64,000 bases of DNA from Bacteroidota bacterium (GTDB taxonomy: Bacteria; Bacteroidota; Bacteroidia; Bacteroidales; FEN-979). A program made the translations under genes and the position numbers. The stretch is taken from the NCBI GenBank assembly GCA_026391805.1, contig JAPLDJ010000024.1, positions 234,014 through 298,013 of the forward strand, given 5' to 3'. The stretch's first letter is position 1; the number at the start of each line of letters is the position of its first letter. The notes beneath the pieces were generated by a model. It was not told the DNA's origin, made no database searches, and was given only the letters and a program-made list of their open reading frames with translations. Below are positions 1 to 9,260 of the stretch, piece by piece.

Positions 1-344
1 TGGTTGATGGTGCGTGCGCGGATGAGCATGCCGTTCTTCCCGTGCAGAAGTACTCCGGACTGGGGCGTTGCATCTTCTTCTGCCGGCTCCCACTGAGCAT
101 CCAGGATCTGGTGGATGTCGGCCGGCGTCAGCTTCCCGAATTTCTCAAGGTGAAGCAGCAGAAGGTTGAATTTCTGCTCAAAGAGCATCAGTTCGGCCTC
201 TTCGCCTATGGCCTTTACGTTGTTATCCCTGGAAATGATCTTCAGTTTCGGGAACGATTTCCGCACCAGGTCGAGGTTCTGATCGTTCACCCCGAATAGA
301 TCCAGCGGCTGGAGTGTTTCTATGCTGATAATTTTTTCACTCAT
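1..344 (-). CDS. phoH: PhoH family ATPase, N-terminal part (runs off window)
   Basis: Reading the minus strand from the ATG at 344 gives an open frame to the window edge, beginning MSEKIISIETLQPLDLFGVN and continuing through a 'FPKLKIISRDNNVKAIGEE' segment. This is the N-terminal KH-like/PIN-adjacent region typical of Bacteroidota PhoH-like proteins, cytoplasmic P-loop ATPases linked to RNA metabolism. The Walker motifs would lie further along, beyond base 1, so the ATPase itself is not visible. The end of the visible part (HGKNGMLIRARTINQ) fits the lead-in to the P-loop domain. It is divergent from the neighbouring SAM adenosyltransferase-like gene with 54 bases between starts. The family assignment is from remembered similarity and the C-terminal three quarters is missing. 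Confidence 0.8.
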   Translation of the reverse strand, partial: MSEKIISIETLQPLDLFGVNDQNLDLVRKSFPKLKIISRDNNVKAIGEEAELMLFEQKFNLLLLHLEKFGKLTPADIHQILDAQWEPAEEDATPQSGVLLHGKNGMLIRARTIN

Positions 345-374
345 GAAGTGAATATAATTACTAATTTTGAAAGA

Positions 375-406
375 CAAAAGTACTCCATTTTTATCTTCAT
401 GGCAAT
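375..406 (-). promoter_or_regulatory. Bacteroidota-type promoter for phoH
   Basis: On the minus strand a -7 box TACTTTTG (375-382) lies 20 bases downstream of a -33 TTG (403-405), matching the TTG/TAnnTTTG layout of the Bacteroidota housekeeping sigma factor. Transcription would begin near 368, about 24 bases ahead of the phoH ATG at 344. The -33 box lies inside the start of the divergent gene. Confidence 0.55.
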
Positions 407-1178
407 TATCACCCTTACCAGCGACTGGGGAATCAAGGATCATTATCTTGGTTCTGTCAAAGGCGCCATCTACCGCACGCTGCCCGGTGCCCAGGTGGTG
501 GATATCTGCCATGACATCCCGGCGTTCGACCTGAACCAGGCGGCCTTCATCGTGCGGAATTTTTACCGCAATTTTCCCGAAGGTTCCATTCACATTCTGG
601 GAATCAACAGCGAAGCATCCATCGAGAACCCGCATACGCTGGTCATGCACGACGGCCACTATTTCATCGGCGCCGATAACGGCATCTTTTCACTCATCTT
701 CGATGAACTCCCCGAAACGATCATCGACCTTGATGTCTTGCAGGATACTGACTACTTTACTTTTCCGACACGCGACGTGTTTGTTAAAGTTGCATGCCAC
801 ATTGCCGAAGGAAAACCGATTGAGGAATTGGGCCACACAAAGAAATCGCTGGTAAAAAAGATGTCCTTCAAACCCATCGTCGATGGCAACCTGATCAAAG
901 GGAAGGTAATTTACATCGATAATTACGAGAATGTCTTTACCAACATCACGGAGCCCTTTTTCAAATCAGTGGTGAAAGGAAACAAATTTGCCATCCTGTT
1001 CCGATCCGCGACGTACCGCATTACCGGACTGAGCAAATCATACAAGGACGTGGTGGAAGGGGAGATGCTCGCATTGTTCAGCTCCTCCGGGCACCTGGAG
1101 ATCGCCATCAACCAGGGAAAGGCCTCCAGCCTGCTCGGCCTTAAAATTGATCAGCCGGTACTGATCGAAATTCTCTGA
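399..1178 (+). CDS. SAM hydroxide adenosyltransferase-like protein (DUF62 family)
   Basis: The 259-residue product from ATG 399 starts MAIITLTSDWGIKDHYLGSV, the N-terminal signature of the SAM hydrolase/adenosyl-chloride synthetase-like superfamily, which cleaves S-adenosylmethionine with water to adenosine and methionine. The motif TSDWG-KDHY-G-VKG corresponds to the conserved adenosine-binding segment; 'IDNYENVFTNI' marks the start of the C-terminal domain, which also contacts substrate. Length agrees with the usual 250-280 residues. A further in-frame ATG at 348 would add 17 residues with no family counterpart, so 399 is preferred. Expected to be cytoplasmic. Physiological role in Bacteroidota is unsettled (SAM turnover is the usual suggestion). 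Confidence 0.85.
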   Translation: MAIITLTSDWGIKDHYLGSVKGAIYRTLPGAQVVDICHDIPAFDLNQAAFIVRNFYRNFPEGSIHILGINSEASIENPHTLVMHDGHYFIGADNGIFSLIFDELPETIIDLDVLQDTDYFTFPTRDVFVKVACHIAEGKPIEELGHTKKSLVKKMSFKPIVDGNLIKGKVIYIDNYENVFTNITEPFFKSVVKGNKFAILFRSATYRITGLSKSYKDVVEGEMLALFSSSGHLEIAINQGKASSLLGLKIDQPVLIEIL

Positions 1179-1200
1179 ACGCAGTCGCGATGCGGTGACG

Positions 1201-1238
1201 AGGCCGCGCCTGCCTGCCGGCCAGGCAGGCGGCCTGAG
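1201..1238. repeat. GC-rich palindromic intergenic element
   Basis: The segment contains CGCCTGCCTG-CCGG-CCAGGCAGGCG, a near-perfect inverted repeat able to form a long hairpin. A shorter relative (CCCGCCTGCCGCGGGCAGGG) is at about 30312-30331. Such CCTGCC palindromes are commonly dispersed between genes in Bacteroidota. It lies between convergent genes. Confidence 0.6.
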
Positions 1239-1265
1239 CGCAAAAACATTCATGTCTTTTTGAAA

Positions 1266-1298
1266 TAAAAAAAAGAAACCGCCCTTTTGGGACGGCTT
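1266..1298 (-). terminator. Rho-independent terminator of the His-rich barrel gene
   Basis: On the minus strand AAGCCG(T)CCC-AAAA-GGGCGGTT, with one bulged base, forms a GC-rich hairpin followed by a run of eight T (complement of the A run at 1267-1274). It lies about 30 bases past the stop codon of the outer-membrane gene. Confidence 0.8.
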
Positions 1299-1326
1299 CT
1301 TCGGGTATTTCATGAACAGATGGATA

Positions 1327-2268
1327 TTACCACCCCAGTAGCGTGATACCGGCACTCCATGGATAAAGCTGCGGGCCCTGGTCCTTCTGGAACATCGGTG
1401 TGATTGAATAGGTGGCGTAGAAATTTAGGAACGACCAGCCGATCCTCATCGTTGCATCCAGCTTGAACGGGTTGAGGTGGTACTGGTTTTTTGTCCGGGT
1501 CGGATGTTCGTCCACGTAGGTCGACCCGATGGTTTTCCCGTTGTCGTCCTGCAGGTAATAGGTGGTATTCCTTGCATAATAGGATTGCTTGGTCCAGGAG
1601 CAGATCCTGACTCCGCCAACAACACCCACTCCGATGTGGAAACTGTTCATTTTTATTTTGGCGTTCGTCTGGTATTCGAAAAGAATCGGCAATGTAATCC
1701 AGGAAACAGAAAGCTTGTTCACCTTCATGTCGGCTGCCTTGCCGTTTTGGTCAACAAGGTTGTAGGCGACAAGCGAACTGGAATCATGGATCAGCAGTGT
1801 GCTGTTTGTGAAATAATAATTATTGACCGTATATCCCAGCCCGGAGGTCAGTCCGAAGTGGTTCTTTACGAGGTTCAGGTTCAGCTCGAAAGGGTTGATG
1901 TTAACCGTCATCGAGCGTGCCGTATTGAGGTTCATGTATTGTTCATTTGAAGGAAAAGAGGTGTTAAAATCAGAATTCACATATCCGTTCCAGCCCAGTT
2001 CGATACCGGCCCAGTGTCCGTTGTATTTGTTCCGCCTGAACATTGAAGGGCATTTTCCCATATCATGATCACCATGATGATGATGCATGATAATGTAAGT
2101 AGTATCTTCTCCGTGTTTTTCAATCTTCATGTTGTTCATGTGGAACTCTTTCGCTTCTTTGTTTTCACTTTTGCCGGATTCTTCATTCTGTCCGAAGGAA
2201 ACCTTCGAGAACATTAATAGTACAGCAGTGACCAGCAAAGTCATGTAAGTAAGACTTATCTTTTTCAT
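1327..2268 (-). CDS. Outer-membrane beta-barrel protein with a His-rich segment
   Basis: A 313-residue protein with an N-terminal signal peptide (MKKISLTYMTLLVTAVLLMF, cleavage near VSFG-QN). After a charged stretch comes a histidine cluster (IIMHHHHGDHDMGKCP, residues about 59-74) that looks metal-binding, then alternating aromatic/polar strands ending in an aromatic-rich C-terminus (SAGITLLGW), as in the PorT-like eight-strand barrels of Bacteroidota. The barrel would sit in the outer membrane with the His cluster near the periplasmic N-terminus. It has its own terminator and lies 75 bases downstream of lepA on the same strand, so it may be a separate unit. No specific function is recognised; a divalent-metal role is inferred only from composition. 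Confidence 0.75.
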   Translation of the reverse strand: MKKISLTYMTLLVTAVLLMFSKVSFGQNEESGKSENKEAKEFHMNNMKIEKHGEDTTYIIMHHHHGDHDMGKCPSMFRRNKYNGHWAGIELGWNGYVNSDFNTSFPSNEQYMNLNTARSMTVNINPFELNLNLVKNHFGLTSGLGYTVNNYYFTNSTLLIHDSSSLVAYNLVDQNGKAADMKVNKLSVSWITLPILFEYQTNAKIKMNSFHIGVGVVGGVRICSWTKQSYYARNTTYYLQDDNGKTIGSTYVDEHPTRTKNQYHLNPFKLDATMRIGWSFLNFYATYSITPMFQKDQGPQLYPWSAGITLLGW

Positions 2269-2343
2269 TGTAAAATATTTTAGGATTAGTGGCTATAAGA
2301 CGAGAAAGAAAAGGATCCGTTACAGATTCTGTAACAGATTTTT

Positions 2344-4131
2344 TTAATCCAGCTTAAGAACGGCCAGGAAAGCCTTCTGCGGAACTTCGACATTGCCGAT
2401 CTGGCGCATGCGTTTCTTGCCTTTTTTCTGCTTTTCAAGAAGCTTTCGCTTCCGCGTGATGTCACCGCCATAGCATTTTGCAGTAACATCCTTCCTCACT
2501 GCCTTTACGGTTTCCCGTGAGATGATCTTGGCCCCGATGGCTGCCTGGATGGCAACATCGTACTGCTGGCGCGGAATGTATTCTTTCAGCTTTTCGCAGA
2601 ACTTCCTGCCAAAGTCATAGGCTTTGGTGCGGTGCAACAGGGTGGAAAGAGCGTCCACCGTGTCCCCGTTCAGCAGGATGTCAAGTTTGATAAGATCTGC
2701 CTGCTGATGGCCGAAGATGTGATAATCGAAAGAGGCATATCCTTTGGAAATGCTCTTCAGCTTGTCATAAAAATCAAAAACGATCTCACCCAGCGGCAGC
2801 TCCACCGTCAGCTCGATACGGTCGGTAGTGAGGTATACCTGGTTCTTCAGTGTCCCGCGCTTGTCGATGCACAGCTTCATGATGCCCCCCACATACTCTG
2901 ACCGGGTGATGATATTGGCATGGATGTAAGGCTCTTCGATGTGGTCGATCACCGTGAGTTCGGGCAATCCTGAAGGATTGTGCACCTCGATCATTTCACC
3001 TTTCGTCGTATAGACCTTGTACGAAACGTTGGGAACCGTGGTGATCACATCCATGTCGAATTCCCGGTCGAGGCGCTCCTGGACGATCTCCATGTGAAGA
3101 AGACCGAGAAATCCGCAACGGAATCCGAATCCCAGCGCAGCCGATGACTCAGGCTCGTAGGATAAGGACGCGTCGTTCAGTCTCAGTTTATCCAAAGAAT
3201 CGCGGAGCTCTTCGTAGTCATCCGCATCAATGGGATAGATGCCGGCAAAGACCATCGGCTTCACAGTGGTGTATCCTTCAATCCCTTTATCGCAGGGACG
3301 GTCAACATGAGTGATCGTATCACCAACCTGGACCTCCTTGCTGCTTTTTATCCCGGAAATGATGTATCCGACATCTCCTGCGCTGAGTACATCCCGGGGT
3401 TCCTGTTTCAGGCGCAGCACCCCGATTTCATCGGCATGGTAATCGGTTCCTGAATGAAAGAATTTAACATGATCGCCTTTCCGGATCTCCCCGTTCATGA
3501 TCCTGAAATAACCCACGATGCCGCGGTAGGAATTAAACACCGAATCGAAAATCAGGGCCTGCAGCGGGGCTCCGGGATCGCCCTTCGGCGCCGGGATCCG
3601 TTCAATGATCGCATCCATGATCAGGTCCACGCCGTATCCGGTTTTGGCGCTGGCTTCGATGATCTCGTCACGGTCGCAGCCCAGCAGGTCAACAATCTGG
3701 TCCTTCACCTCTTCGGGCATCGCATTGTCCATGTCGATCTTGTTCAGAACCGGAATGATCTCAAGGTTATGATCGATCGCAAGATAAAGATTCGAAATGG
3801 TCTGGGCCTGGATGCCCTGCGTGGCATCGATCACAAGCAATGCCCCTTCGCAGGCGGCAATGGCGCGTGAGACTTCATATGAAAAATCAACGTGACCGGG
3901 GGTATCAATGAGGTTCAGAACATAAGGCACATTATCAACCATATAATCCATCTGGATGGCATGGCTTTTTATGGTGATGCCGCGTTCGCGCTCCAGCTCC
4001 ATATCATCCAGCACCTGCGCCTGGAAATCCCGTTCGGAGATGGTATGGGTCATCTCCAGAAGGCGGTCGGCCAGGGTCGACTTGCCATGGTCAATGTGTG
4101 CAATGATACAGAAGTTGCGGATATTTTTCAC
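2344..4131 (-). CDS. lepA: Elongation factor 4 (LepA), ribosome back-translocase GTPase
   Basis: LepA binds stalled or mis-translocated ribosomes and has a role in 30S maturation. From GTG 4131 the protein begins [19 protein letters not shown], nearly the canonical family start, and is 595 residues long (E. coli about 599). Visible are G1 (AHIDHGKST), G3 (DTPGHVDF), G4 (NKID), EF-G-like domain II, domains III/V and the unique LepA C-terminal domain ending in a basic segment ([20 protein letters not shown]). An in-frame ATG at 4158 would add nine residues unlike family members, so the GTG is chosen. It sits between a T9SS type B protein gene upstream and the His-rich barrel downstream, all on the minus strand. 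Assignment is secure; the start is probable. Confidence 0.97.
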   Translation of the reverse strand: MKNIRNFCIIAHIDHGKSTLADRLLEMTHTISERDFQAQVLDDMELERERGITIKSHAIQMDYMVDNVPYVLNLIDTPGHVDFSYEVSRAIAACEGALLVIDATQGIQAQTISNLYLAIDHNLEIIPVLNKIDMDNAMPEEVKDQIVDLLGCDRDEIIEASAKTGYGVDLIMDAIIERIPAPKGDPGAPLQALIFDSVFNSYRGIVGYFRIMNGEIRKGDHVKFFHSGTDYHADEIGVLRLKQEPRDVLSAGDVGYIISGIKSSKEVQVGDTITHVDRPCDKGIEGYTTVKPMVFAGIYPIDADDYEELRDSLDKLRLNDASLSYEPESSAALGFGFRCGFLGLLHMEIVQERLDREFDMDVITTVPNVSYKVYTTKGEMIEVHNPSGLPELTVIDHIEEPYIHANIITRSEYVGGIMKLCIDKRGTLKNQVYLTTDRIELTVELPLGEIVFDFYDKLKSISKGYASFDYHIFGHQQADLIKLDILLNGDTVDALSTLLHRTKAYDFGRKFCEKLKEYIPRQQYDVAIQAAIGAKIISRETVKAVRKDVTAKCYGGDITRKRKLLEKQKKGKKRMRQIGNVEVPQKAFLAVLKLD

Positions 4132-4226
4132 GGCTGCAAATATACAACTTTGTCTCATCTCTGTTGCCAGGTCGGCAGCGCTGAAATGAAAATTTTACAA
4201 GGAAACAGGGAGAAACCGGAAGAGGA

Positions 4227-6845
4227 TCAGCGAAGGATCGTTACAGATCCTTTGAGAATAATTTTCTGATCTCCGCAAAGGCCGATGACATAAACCTCGC
4301 AAACATAGTAGTAGACGCCCTCGCTGCAGGGCTGATGGGACTCTTTGTCTCGTCCGTCCCAGTTGATCTGCGGATCGGATGTCTTGTAAACCTCGCGGCC
4401 CCAGCGGTTGACAATGGTCATGTTCACATGATCGACGGAGGAAAATGTTTTCCTCGGGTGGAATGTCTGGTTTTCCCCGGCATCGGCTCCGTTCGGAGTG
4501 AAAACATTTGGCAGCCAGTAGTTGCAGGTCGTGAAATCGATGCAGGCTTTGTTGCTGTAATCACTTTTGTTCCCGGCCGAGTCAATGGCAATTACGGTAT
4601 AGCATCCGGTGACCGAACTTTGCTGAAGGTGCTCGTAAACGGTGTCGTTGATGCCAATAAGCGAATCCAGGAGGATGAGCGCGCCGGTATTACATTCGCT
4701 GTAATAAATGTAATATTTGCTGATGTCGGAGGAACAGGAGTCCTGGAGATTCTTCCAGCTCAGGATGTTGGCGGAACGCTCACAGTCGGTCCTGACCTTC
4801 AGTTCGGGCGGACACGGCGGTTCATTGTCTATTGGCGTTGCACATGTTCTCTGAGAAAGATTTATCAGCGGAGAGGCAAATCCGGGAGCCGAATAATCCC
4901 CGTAACATTTGATATAATAACAACGTTCGATTTCGTTTTTAAGAGGTTTGTCATCATAAGCCGGGATGATCGAAGAACCAACCGAATCGAAGATGCCGGT
5001 CACAAGATCTTTGCGGTAAATCACAAAAAGATAATTGTTCCAGGGCACATTGTTGTTCCAGCGTAGCCTGAGCTTTTTATCGGCCGGCGTAATGGTCAGG
5101 TAAATGGATGAGGCCACCTGCGACGAACCGATGAGGAACCGGTTGCCGGGTGTCAGGTTGTACAGGTCGACACGGTATTTATAAACGTTTTGAACTGTAT
5201 TCAGAAGTGTGTCATGGTAGATCGTATCATTGAGATCAGCAAGAGAATCGATCACCATGTACTGTCCGGGATTGGAGGGGATGGAGCGGTAGAGAAGGTA
5301 TTTATAAGGTCCGGGCGCCTGTGTGGTATCGATTTCCGTGGGTTTTGACCAGGCGAGGTAGATCGCTCCGTCGGCTGCATCCGTTGTCGTCACACTTACA
5401 TTGGTGATGACCGCAACATCCTTTTTAAGGTAAGCACAGGCTTCATTGGAGGCATAACTTTCGGCTTTGTCGGTATAAAAAGCCACAACCATGTAACAAT
5501 ATTTAATTCCCTGTGTCAGCCCGATGCCCTGGTTGTTATCGGTGTAGGTCGTCAGGGTAATATCGTTAAGCTGGTCGATCTTTCTATATCCCAGGTAGAA
5601 GGGAACGCCTGTCTGGCAATAGCCATGCTGGTAGCCGGTTGAATCCGTTTTGCGGTAGATGTAATACCCCGTTGCATTCTGACATGCATAGTTGTCCCAG
5701 TTCAGGGTAATGGATGTGCCAAGCGAAGTAGCGGTAAGATTCGCAGGAGCAGGCCCCACCACGGTGATCTGCATGGAACTCATGGCGACCAGTTGCACCG
5801 GTATTCCGTTATCTTCTGCTTTGAAAAAGACCCGGTAGGGCTGTTTTTTTACATGGCCGCAGATGGTCTGCCAGTTAACGGTGGCATCGACATGACCGGA
5901 TCCGGTGGCAGGATCAGGAACCAGTTCGGCAGGATGATCGGTAAGAATGAAGGGTTGGCCGGTGGCAGTCAGTGTGAGGACTGTGCTGTCAGGATCGTAG
6001 GCCCTGACATCGAATGTAAGGAAAGATCCTGCTTCCACGCAGGTGTCTTTCACGGGTTCGATCACCGGGGGTTTATTATTACAGGCAGAAATGATGATCT
6101 GCATATCGCGGAGCACACTCCCGATCTTGATCCCGTTCCTCCATTCTTCGATCAGGATGGCGATGTTGTATTCGCCTTGCTGGGGCGGACTGTCCCAGGT
6201 GAATTCACCGGTGATTGAGTCAAGGTGAATCGTATGTGTGGCCGGAGGCAATGTATACCCCGGGATTACCTGTCCCTGTGCGCCGCGGCACGGAACCAGC
6301 CTGTAGGAAAGGCTGTCTCCGTCCGGATCATAAGCTCCCGGGTTGTGATAAAAAGGTACGTCCACACATCCGTTATCGATCGGGGGAATGAGCAGGACAG
6401 GGGAGTTGTCGAAATCTCCCATGAACGGGCTGATCATCAGTTCTGAATAGATGAAGAGCGGCACATTGATCGAATTCGGGATGTTGATGATCCCGCCATT
6501 GCGGTTGGGATCTTCACAGGAGATGATGAAATCGCCGGGTCCTGAAAAAGTATGCAATCCAACATAACGGTTATAGGTGATGTCGTTCGGAAGGTAGATC
6601 TCATCTTTCCTCGGAATCTGGCTGGTTTGTCCGTCGTCCCAGTTGATGGTCAGGAAATCGCGGTAGGCATTGGCCGGGCTGGGAGTGAAGGTGTATGAAA
6701 CAAGCGTGATCTCGTACGTGAGATTGTTAATATGGCGGAATGTGATCTCGGCGGCACGCTGGTGGGTAGCATATACAGATGCAGGGATAAGAAAAATGAA
6801 TAGCAAAAAAGACTTGAATGGAGCTCTGTATCTGTAATTCTTCAT
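4227..6845 (-). CDS. Large exported fibronectin/Ig-like protein with T9SS type B sorting domain
   Basis: This 872-residue protein has a signal peptide (residues 1-26, ending SVYA-THQ), Ig/cadherin-like domains in the first half (e.g. 'DNGCVDVPFYHNPGAYDPDG', about 155-175), several fibronectin type III-like modules in the middle (phrases such as NLTATSLGTSITLNW and YYIYRK), and a C-terminal gliding-motility-type (CHU_C, T9SS type B) domain beginning YWLPNVFTPNGAD with NRWGREVY and NWDGRD motifs at about residues 780-872. Type B cargo is carried across the outer membrane by T9SS and usually attached to or released from the surface, often as adhesins or motility-associated proteins. No catalytic domain is seen. 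It has a promoter-like TACTTTTG upstream. Confidence 0.85.
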   Translation of the reverse strand: MKNYRYRAPFKSFLLFIFLIPASVYATHQRAAEITFRHINNLTYEITLVSYTFTPSPANAYRDFLTINWDDGQTSQIPRKDEIYLPNDITYNRYVGLHTFSGPGDFIISCEDPNRNGGIINIPNSINVPLFIYSELMISPFMGDFDNSPVLLIPPIDNGCVDVPFYHNPGAYDPDGDSLSYRLVPCRGAQGQVIPGYTLPPATHTIHLDSITGEFTWDSPPQQGEYNIAILIEEWRNGIKIGSVLRDMQIIISACNNKPPVIEPVKDTCVEAGSFLTFDVRAYDPDSTVLTLTATGQPFILTDHPAELVPDPATGSGHVDATVNWQTICGHVKKQPYRVFFKAEDNGIPVQLVAMSSMQITVVGPAPANLTATSLGTSITLNWDNYACQNATGYYIYRKTDSTGYQHGYCQTGVPFYLGYRKIDQLNDITLTTYTDNNQGIGLTQGIKYCYMVVAFYTDKAESYASNEACAYLKKDVAVITNVSVTTTDAADGAIYLAWSKPTEIDTTQAPGPYKYLLYRSIPSNPGQYMVIDSLADLNDTIYHDTLLNTVQNVYKYRVDLYNLTPGNRFLIGSSQVASSIYLTITPADKKLRLRWNNNVPWNNYLFVIYRKDLVTGIFDSVGSSIIPAYDDKPLKNEIERCYYIKCYGDYSAPGFASPLINLSQRTCATPIDNEPPCPPELKVRTDCERSANILSWKNLQDSCSSDISKYYIYYSECNTGALILLDSLIGINDTVYEHLQQSSVTGCYTVIAIDSAGNKSDYSNKACIDFTTCNYWLPNVFTPNGADAGENQTFHPRKTFSSVDHVNMTIVNRWGREVYKTSDPQINWDGRDKESHQPCSEGVYYYVCEVYVIGLCGDQKIILKGSVTILR

Positions 6846-6874
6846 GGCCGGATAAGGATCACGGAAATTTCATT

Positions 6875-6882
6875 CAAAAGTA
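6875..6882 (-). promoter_or_regulatory. Putative -7 element for the T9SS type B gene
   Basis: Minus-strand TACTTTTG (TAnnTTTG consensus) lies 30 bases upstream of the ATG at 6845. No good -33 TTTG is present at 19-21 bases, so confidence is limited. Confidence 0.4.
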
Positions 6883-6939
6883 ATAAAAATCAACCTAAGT
6901 GAACTGTCTTGTGTTATATCTTCGTGCTGAAATTTCTGC

Positions 6940-6947
6940 TAACTTTG
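6940..6947 (+). promoter_or_regulatory. -7 element of the rel promoter
   Basis: TAACTTTG matches TAnnTTTG exactly. The predicted transcription start is near 6954, which would fall at or beyond the ATG at 6952 but upstream of the ATG at 6976; this supports 6976 as the rel start. The -33 box is weak. Confidence 0.55.
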
Positions 6948-6975
6948 TAATTTGTTGTTCATCGCTGTAAGACAC

Positions 6976-9195
6976 ATGTACGTTATTGATGCCGAAGCTG
7001 AAAAGAAAGAGATCCTGAAACGGTACAGGGGGTTGTTGCAGGTATACAAGCCCAAAAACCAGAAAGATAGAAAACTGGTGCGTCGGGCGTTTGATGTCGC
7101 CGTGAATGCACACAGGGACATGCGCCGGAAAAGTGGCGAGCCTTACATTTATCACCCGATCAGCGTGGCAACCATTGCCGCCGGGGAGATAGGACTGGGA
7201 TCAACCTCCGTGGTTTGTGCGCTGCTCCACGATGTTGTGGAAGATACCGAATATACGCTTGAAGACATCCGCGGATGGTTCGGGGAAAAGGTGGCATCCA
7301 TCATCGACGGGCTTACCAAGATCAAAGGGATCTTTGATCAGCAAACCACTTCGATCCAGGCTGAAAATTTCAAGCGGCTGCTCATCACGCTCTCTGACGA
7401 TGTTCGTGTGATCCTGATCAAGCTGGCCGACAGGCTTCATAACATGCGCACACTCGATGCCATGGCCACGGAAAAACAACTGAAGATCGCTTCCGAGACC
7501 ATCTATCTTTACGCTCCGCTGGCACACCGCCTGGGCCTGCATGCCATCAAAAGCGAATTGCAGGACCTTGCACTGAAATACATCGAACCGGAGGTTTATG
7601 TTTCCATCTCCAATAAGCTGAAAGAATCGGAAAAAGGAAGAACCAGCTTCATCAATAAATTCATTTTCCCCATCAAAAAAGAACTGGCCGGCAAGGGTAT
7701 CAAATACAAGATCAGCACACGGGAAAAATCAATTTACTCCATCTGGGAAAAGATGAAAACAAAGGAGGTTTCATTTGATGAAATCTACGACATCTTTGCC
7801 ATCAGGATCATCATCGATTCGCCGCCCGAAACAGAAAAAGCAGATTGCTGGAAAGTCTATTCCGTCATCACCACTCATTACCACCCGAACCAGAACCGCC
7901 TGCGTGACTGGATTTCAATACCCAAGGCCAACGGGTATGAGGCCCTGCACACCACTGTCATGAGCCATACCGGGAAATGGGTCGAGATCCAGATCCGGTC
8001 GCAACGCATGGACGAGGTTGCGGAGAAAGGTTATGCCGCCCACTGGAAATACAAGAGTACAATGAATTTCAACAGCCAGATCGACAACTGGCTCGACCGG
8101 ATCCGGGAGATGATCGAAAGTCCTGATGCCGATGCACTCTCCTTCGTGGATGATGTGAAAGGCTACTTTTTTCTCGATGAGATCACGGTTTTTACGCCCC
8201 AGGGAGAACTCCGCACCCTGCCTGCAAATTCTTCCGTCCTCGATTTTGCCTATGCCATTCATACCGAGATCGGGACAACCTGTGTTGGCGCCAAGGTGGA
8301 CAAGAAACTTGTTCCGATCAACCACATCCTTAAAAATGGTGAGCAGATCGAGATCATAACATCCAAAAACCAGGTTCCGAAGGATGAGTGGCTGAATTTT
8401 GTCGTGACCACAAGGGCAAAAAGCAACATCAAACTCGGGCTTAAAAAGGAGAAGAAAAAATATTTCAGGCCGGGAAAAGAAAAACTGGAGAAATTGTTCC
8501 AGCGGAGCGAGCTTCCCTTTACCCATGAGAACATCCGGAAATTTCTCCGGATGAATAACTTCACGAATCTTGAAGACCTCTACTTTGCAGTGGCGCACGA
8601 AAGGATCGGTCAGAAGGAGGTCAAGTTCTATGCGGCATCCATCGCAAAGCCGGGCTGGCTGAACTTCATGATCCGCTCGAAAAGAAAGACCCAGGTAACA
8701 GAGCCTGAGGCAAAAGATGATGAGAGTCCGGCCGGAGAAGAGGACGCTGAAAAGCTCATGGCCGCTGAAAAAGAACACCATGGATATGAAATCTCAACCT
8801 GCTGTAAACCGATTCCCGGTGATGAGATCATGGGCCTCGTGATCTCCGATCGCAAGCCGATCCAGATCCACAGGACCAAATGCAGCAAGGCGCTGGAGAT
8901 CATCTCCACGTTCGGAAACCGGGTGGTGAAGATCGACTGGAAAAACCAGGAATCAATCTCATTCCTCGCGGGCATCAAAATCTCGGGCATCGATAAGATG
9001 GGAATGATCAGTGAAGTGTCGAAAATAATATCGAACGACCTGAACCTGAACATAAAATCTTTTCACCTGGAGGCAAAAAATGGCCTGACGGATGGGGAGA
9101 TTATGCTTTTTGTGAAGGATACGGATACCCTGAACAGCCTTCTCGGCAACCTGAAAAAAATCGACGGGATCAAAAAAGTTGCCCGGGTGGATTAA
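6976..9195 (+). CDS. rel: Bifunctional (p)ppGpp synthetase/hydrolase, RelA/SpoT (Rel) family
   Basis: Rel makes (p)ppGpp from ATP plus GDP/GTP and hydrolyses it, setting the stringent response. From ATG 6976 it is 739 residues. In order: HD hydrolase domain with intact LLHDVVEDTEYT (about 83-94) so hydrolysis should be active; synthetase domain with YKISTREKSIYSIWEKM and the YEALHTTV substrate loop (about 240-330); TGS domain (VFTPQGELRTLPANSSVLDF, about 405); a conserved-Cys/ZFD-like segment EISTCCKPIPGDEIMGL (about 605-621); and a C-terminal ACT domain. The full set of domains indicates a bifunctional long Rel rather than a monofunctional RelA. It is divergent from the T9SS type B gene and is followed at 66 bases by a Fur-family gene. 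Confidence 0.96.
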   Translation: MYVIDAEAEKKEILKRYRGLLQVYKPKNQKDRKLVRRAFDVAVNAHRDMRRKSGEPYIYHPISVATIAAGEIGLGSTSVVCALLHDVVEDTEYTLEDIRGWFGEKVASIIDGLTKIKGIFDQQTTSIQAENFKRLLITLSDDVRVILIKLADRLHNMRTLDAMATEKQLKIASETIYLYAPLAHRLGLHAIKSELQDLALKYIEPEVYVSISNKLKESEKGRTSFINKFIFPIKKELAGKGIKYKISTREKSIYSIWEKMKTKEVSFDEIYDIFAIRIIIDSPPETEKADCWKVYSVITTHYHPNQNRLRDWISIPKANGYEALHTTVMSHTGKWVEIQIRSQRMDEVAEKGYAAHWKYKSTMNFNSQIDNWLDRIREMIESPDADALSFVDDVKGYFFLDEITVFTPQGELRTLPANSSVLDFAYAIHTEIGTTCVGAKVDKKLVPINHILKNGEQIEIITSKNQVPKDEWLNFVVTTRAKSNIKLGLKKEKKKYFRPGKEKLEKLFQRSELPFTHENIRKFLRMNNFTNLEDLYFAVAHERIGQKEVKFYAASIAKPGWLNFMIRSKRKTQVTEPEAKDDESPAGEEDAEKLMAAEKEHHGYEISTCCKPIPGDEIMGLVISDRKPIQIHRTKCSKALEIISTFGNRVVKIDWKNQESISFLAGIKISGIDKMGMISEVSKIISNDLNLNIKSFHLEAKNGLTDGEIMLFVKDTDTLNSLLGNLKKIDGIKKVARVD

Positions 9196-9260
9196 AAATC
9201 TATTTTTATTTGATTTAAATACGGATTAATTTCGTACTTTTACTCCCCAATTCCTCATGT

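Noticed and set aside
4335-5066. 243-codon plus-strand ORF opposite the T9SS type B gene
   Set aside because: Antisense shadow of the fibronectin/T9SS type B coding region, which has clear protein-level signatures.
7915-8781. 288-codon minus-strand ORF opposite rel
   Set aside because: Lies fully within the rel catalytic and TGS region; no family resemblance, no promoter, and rel is certain.
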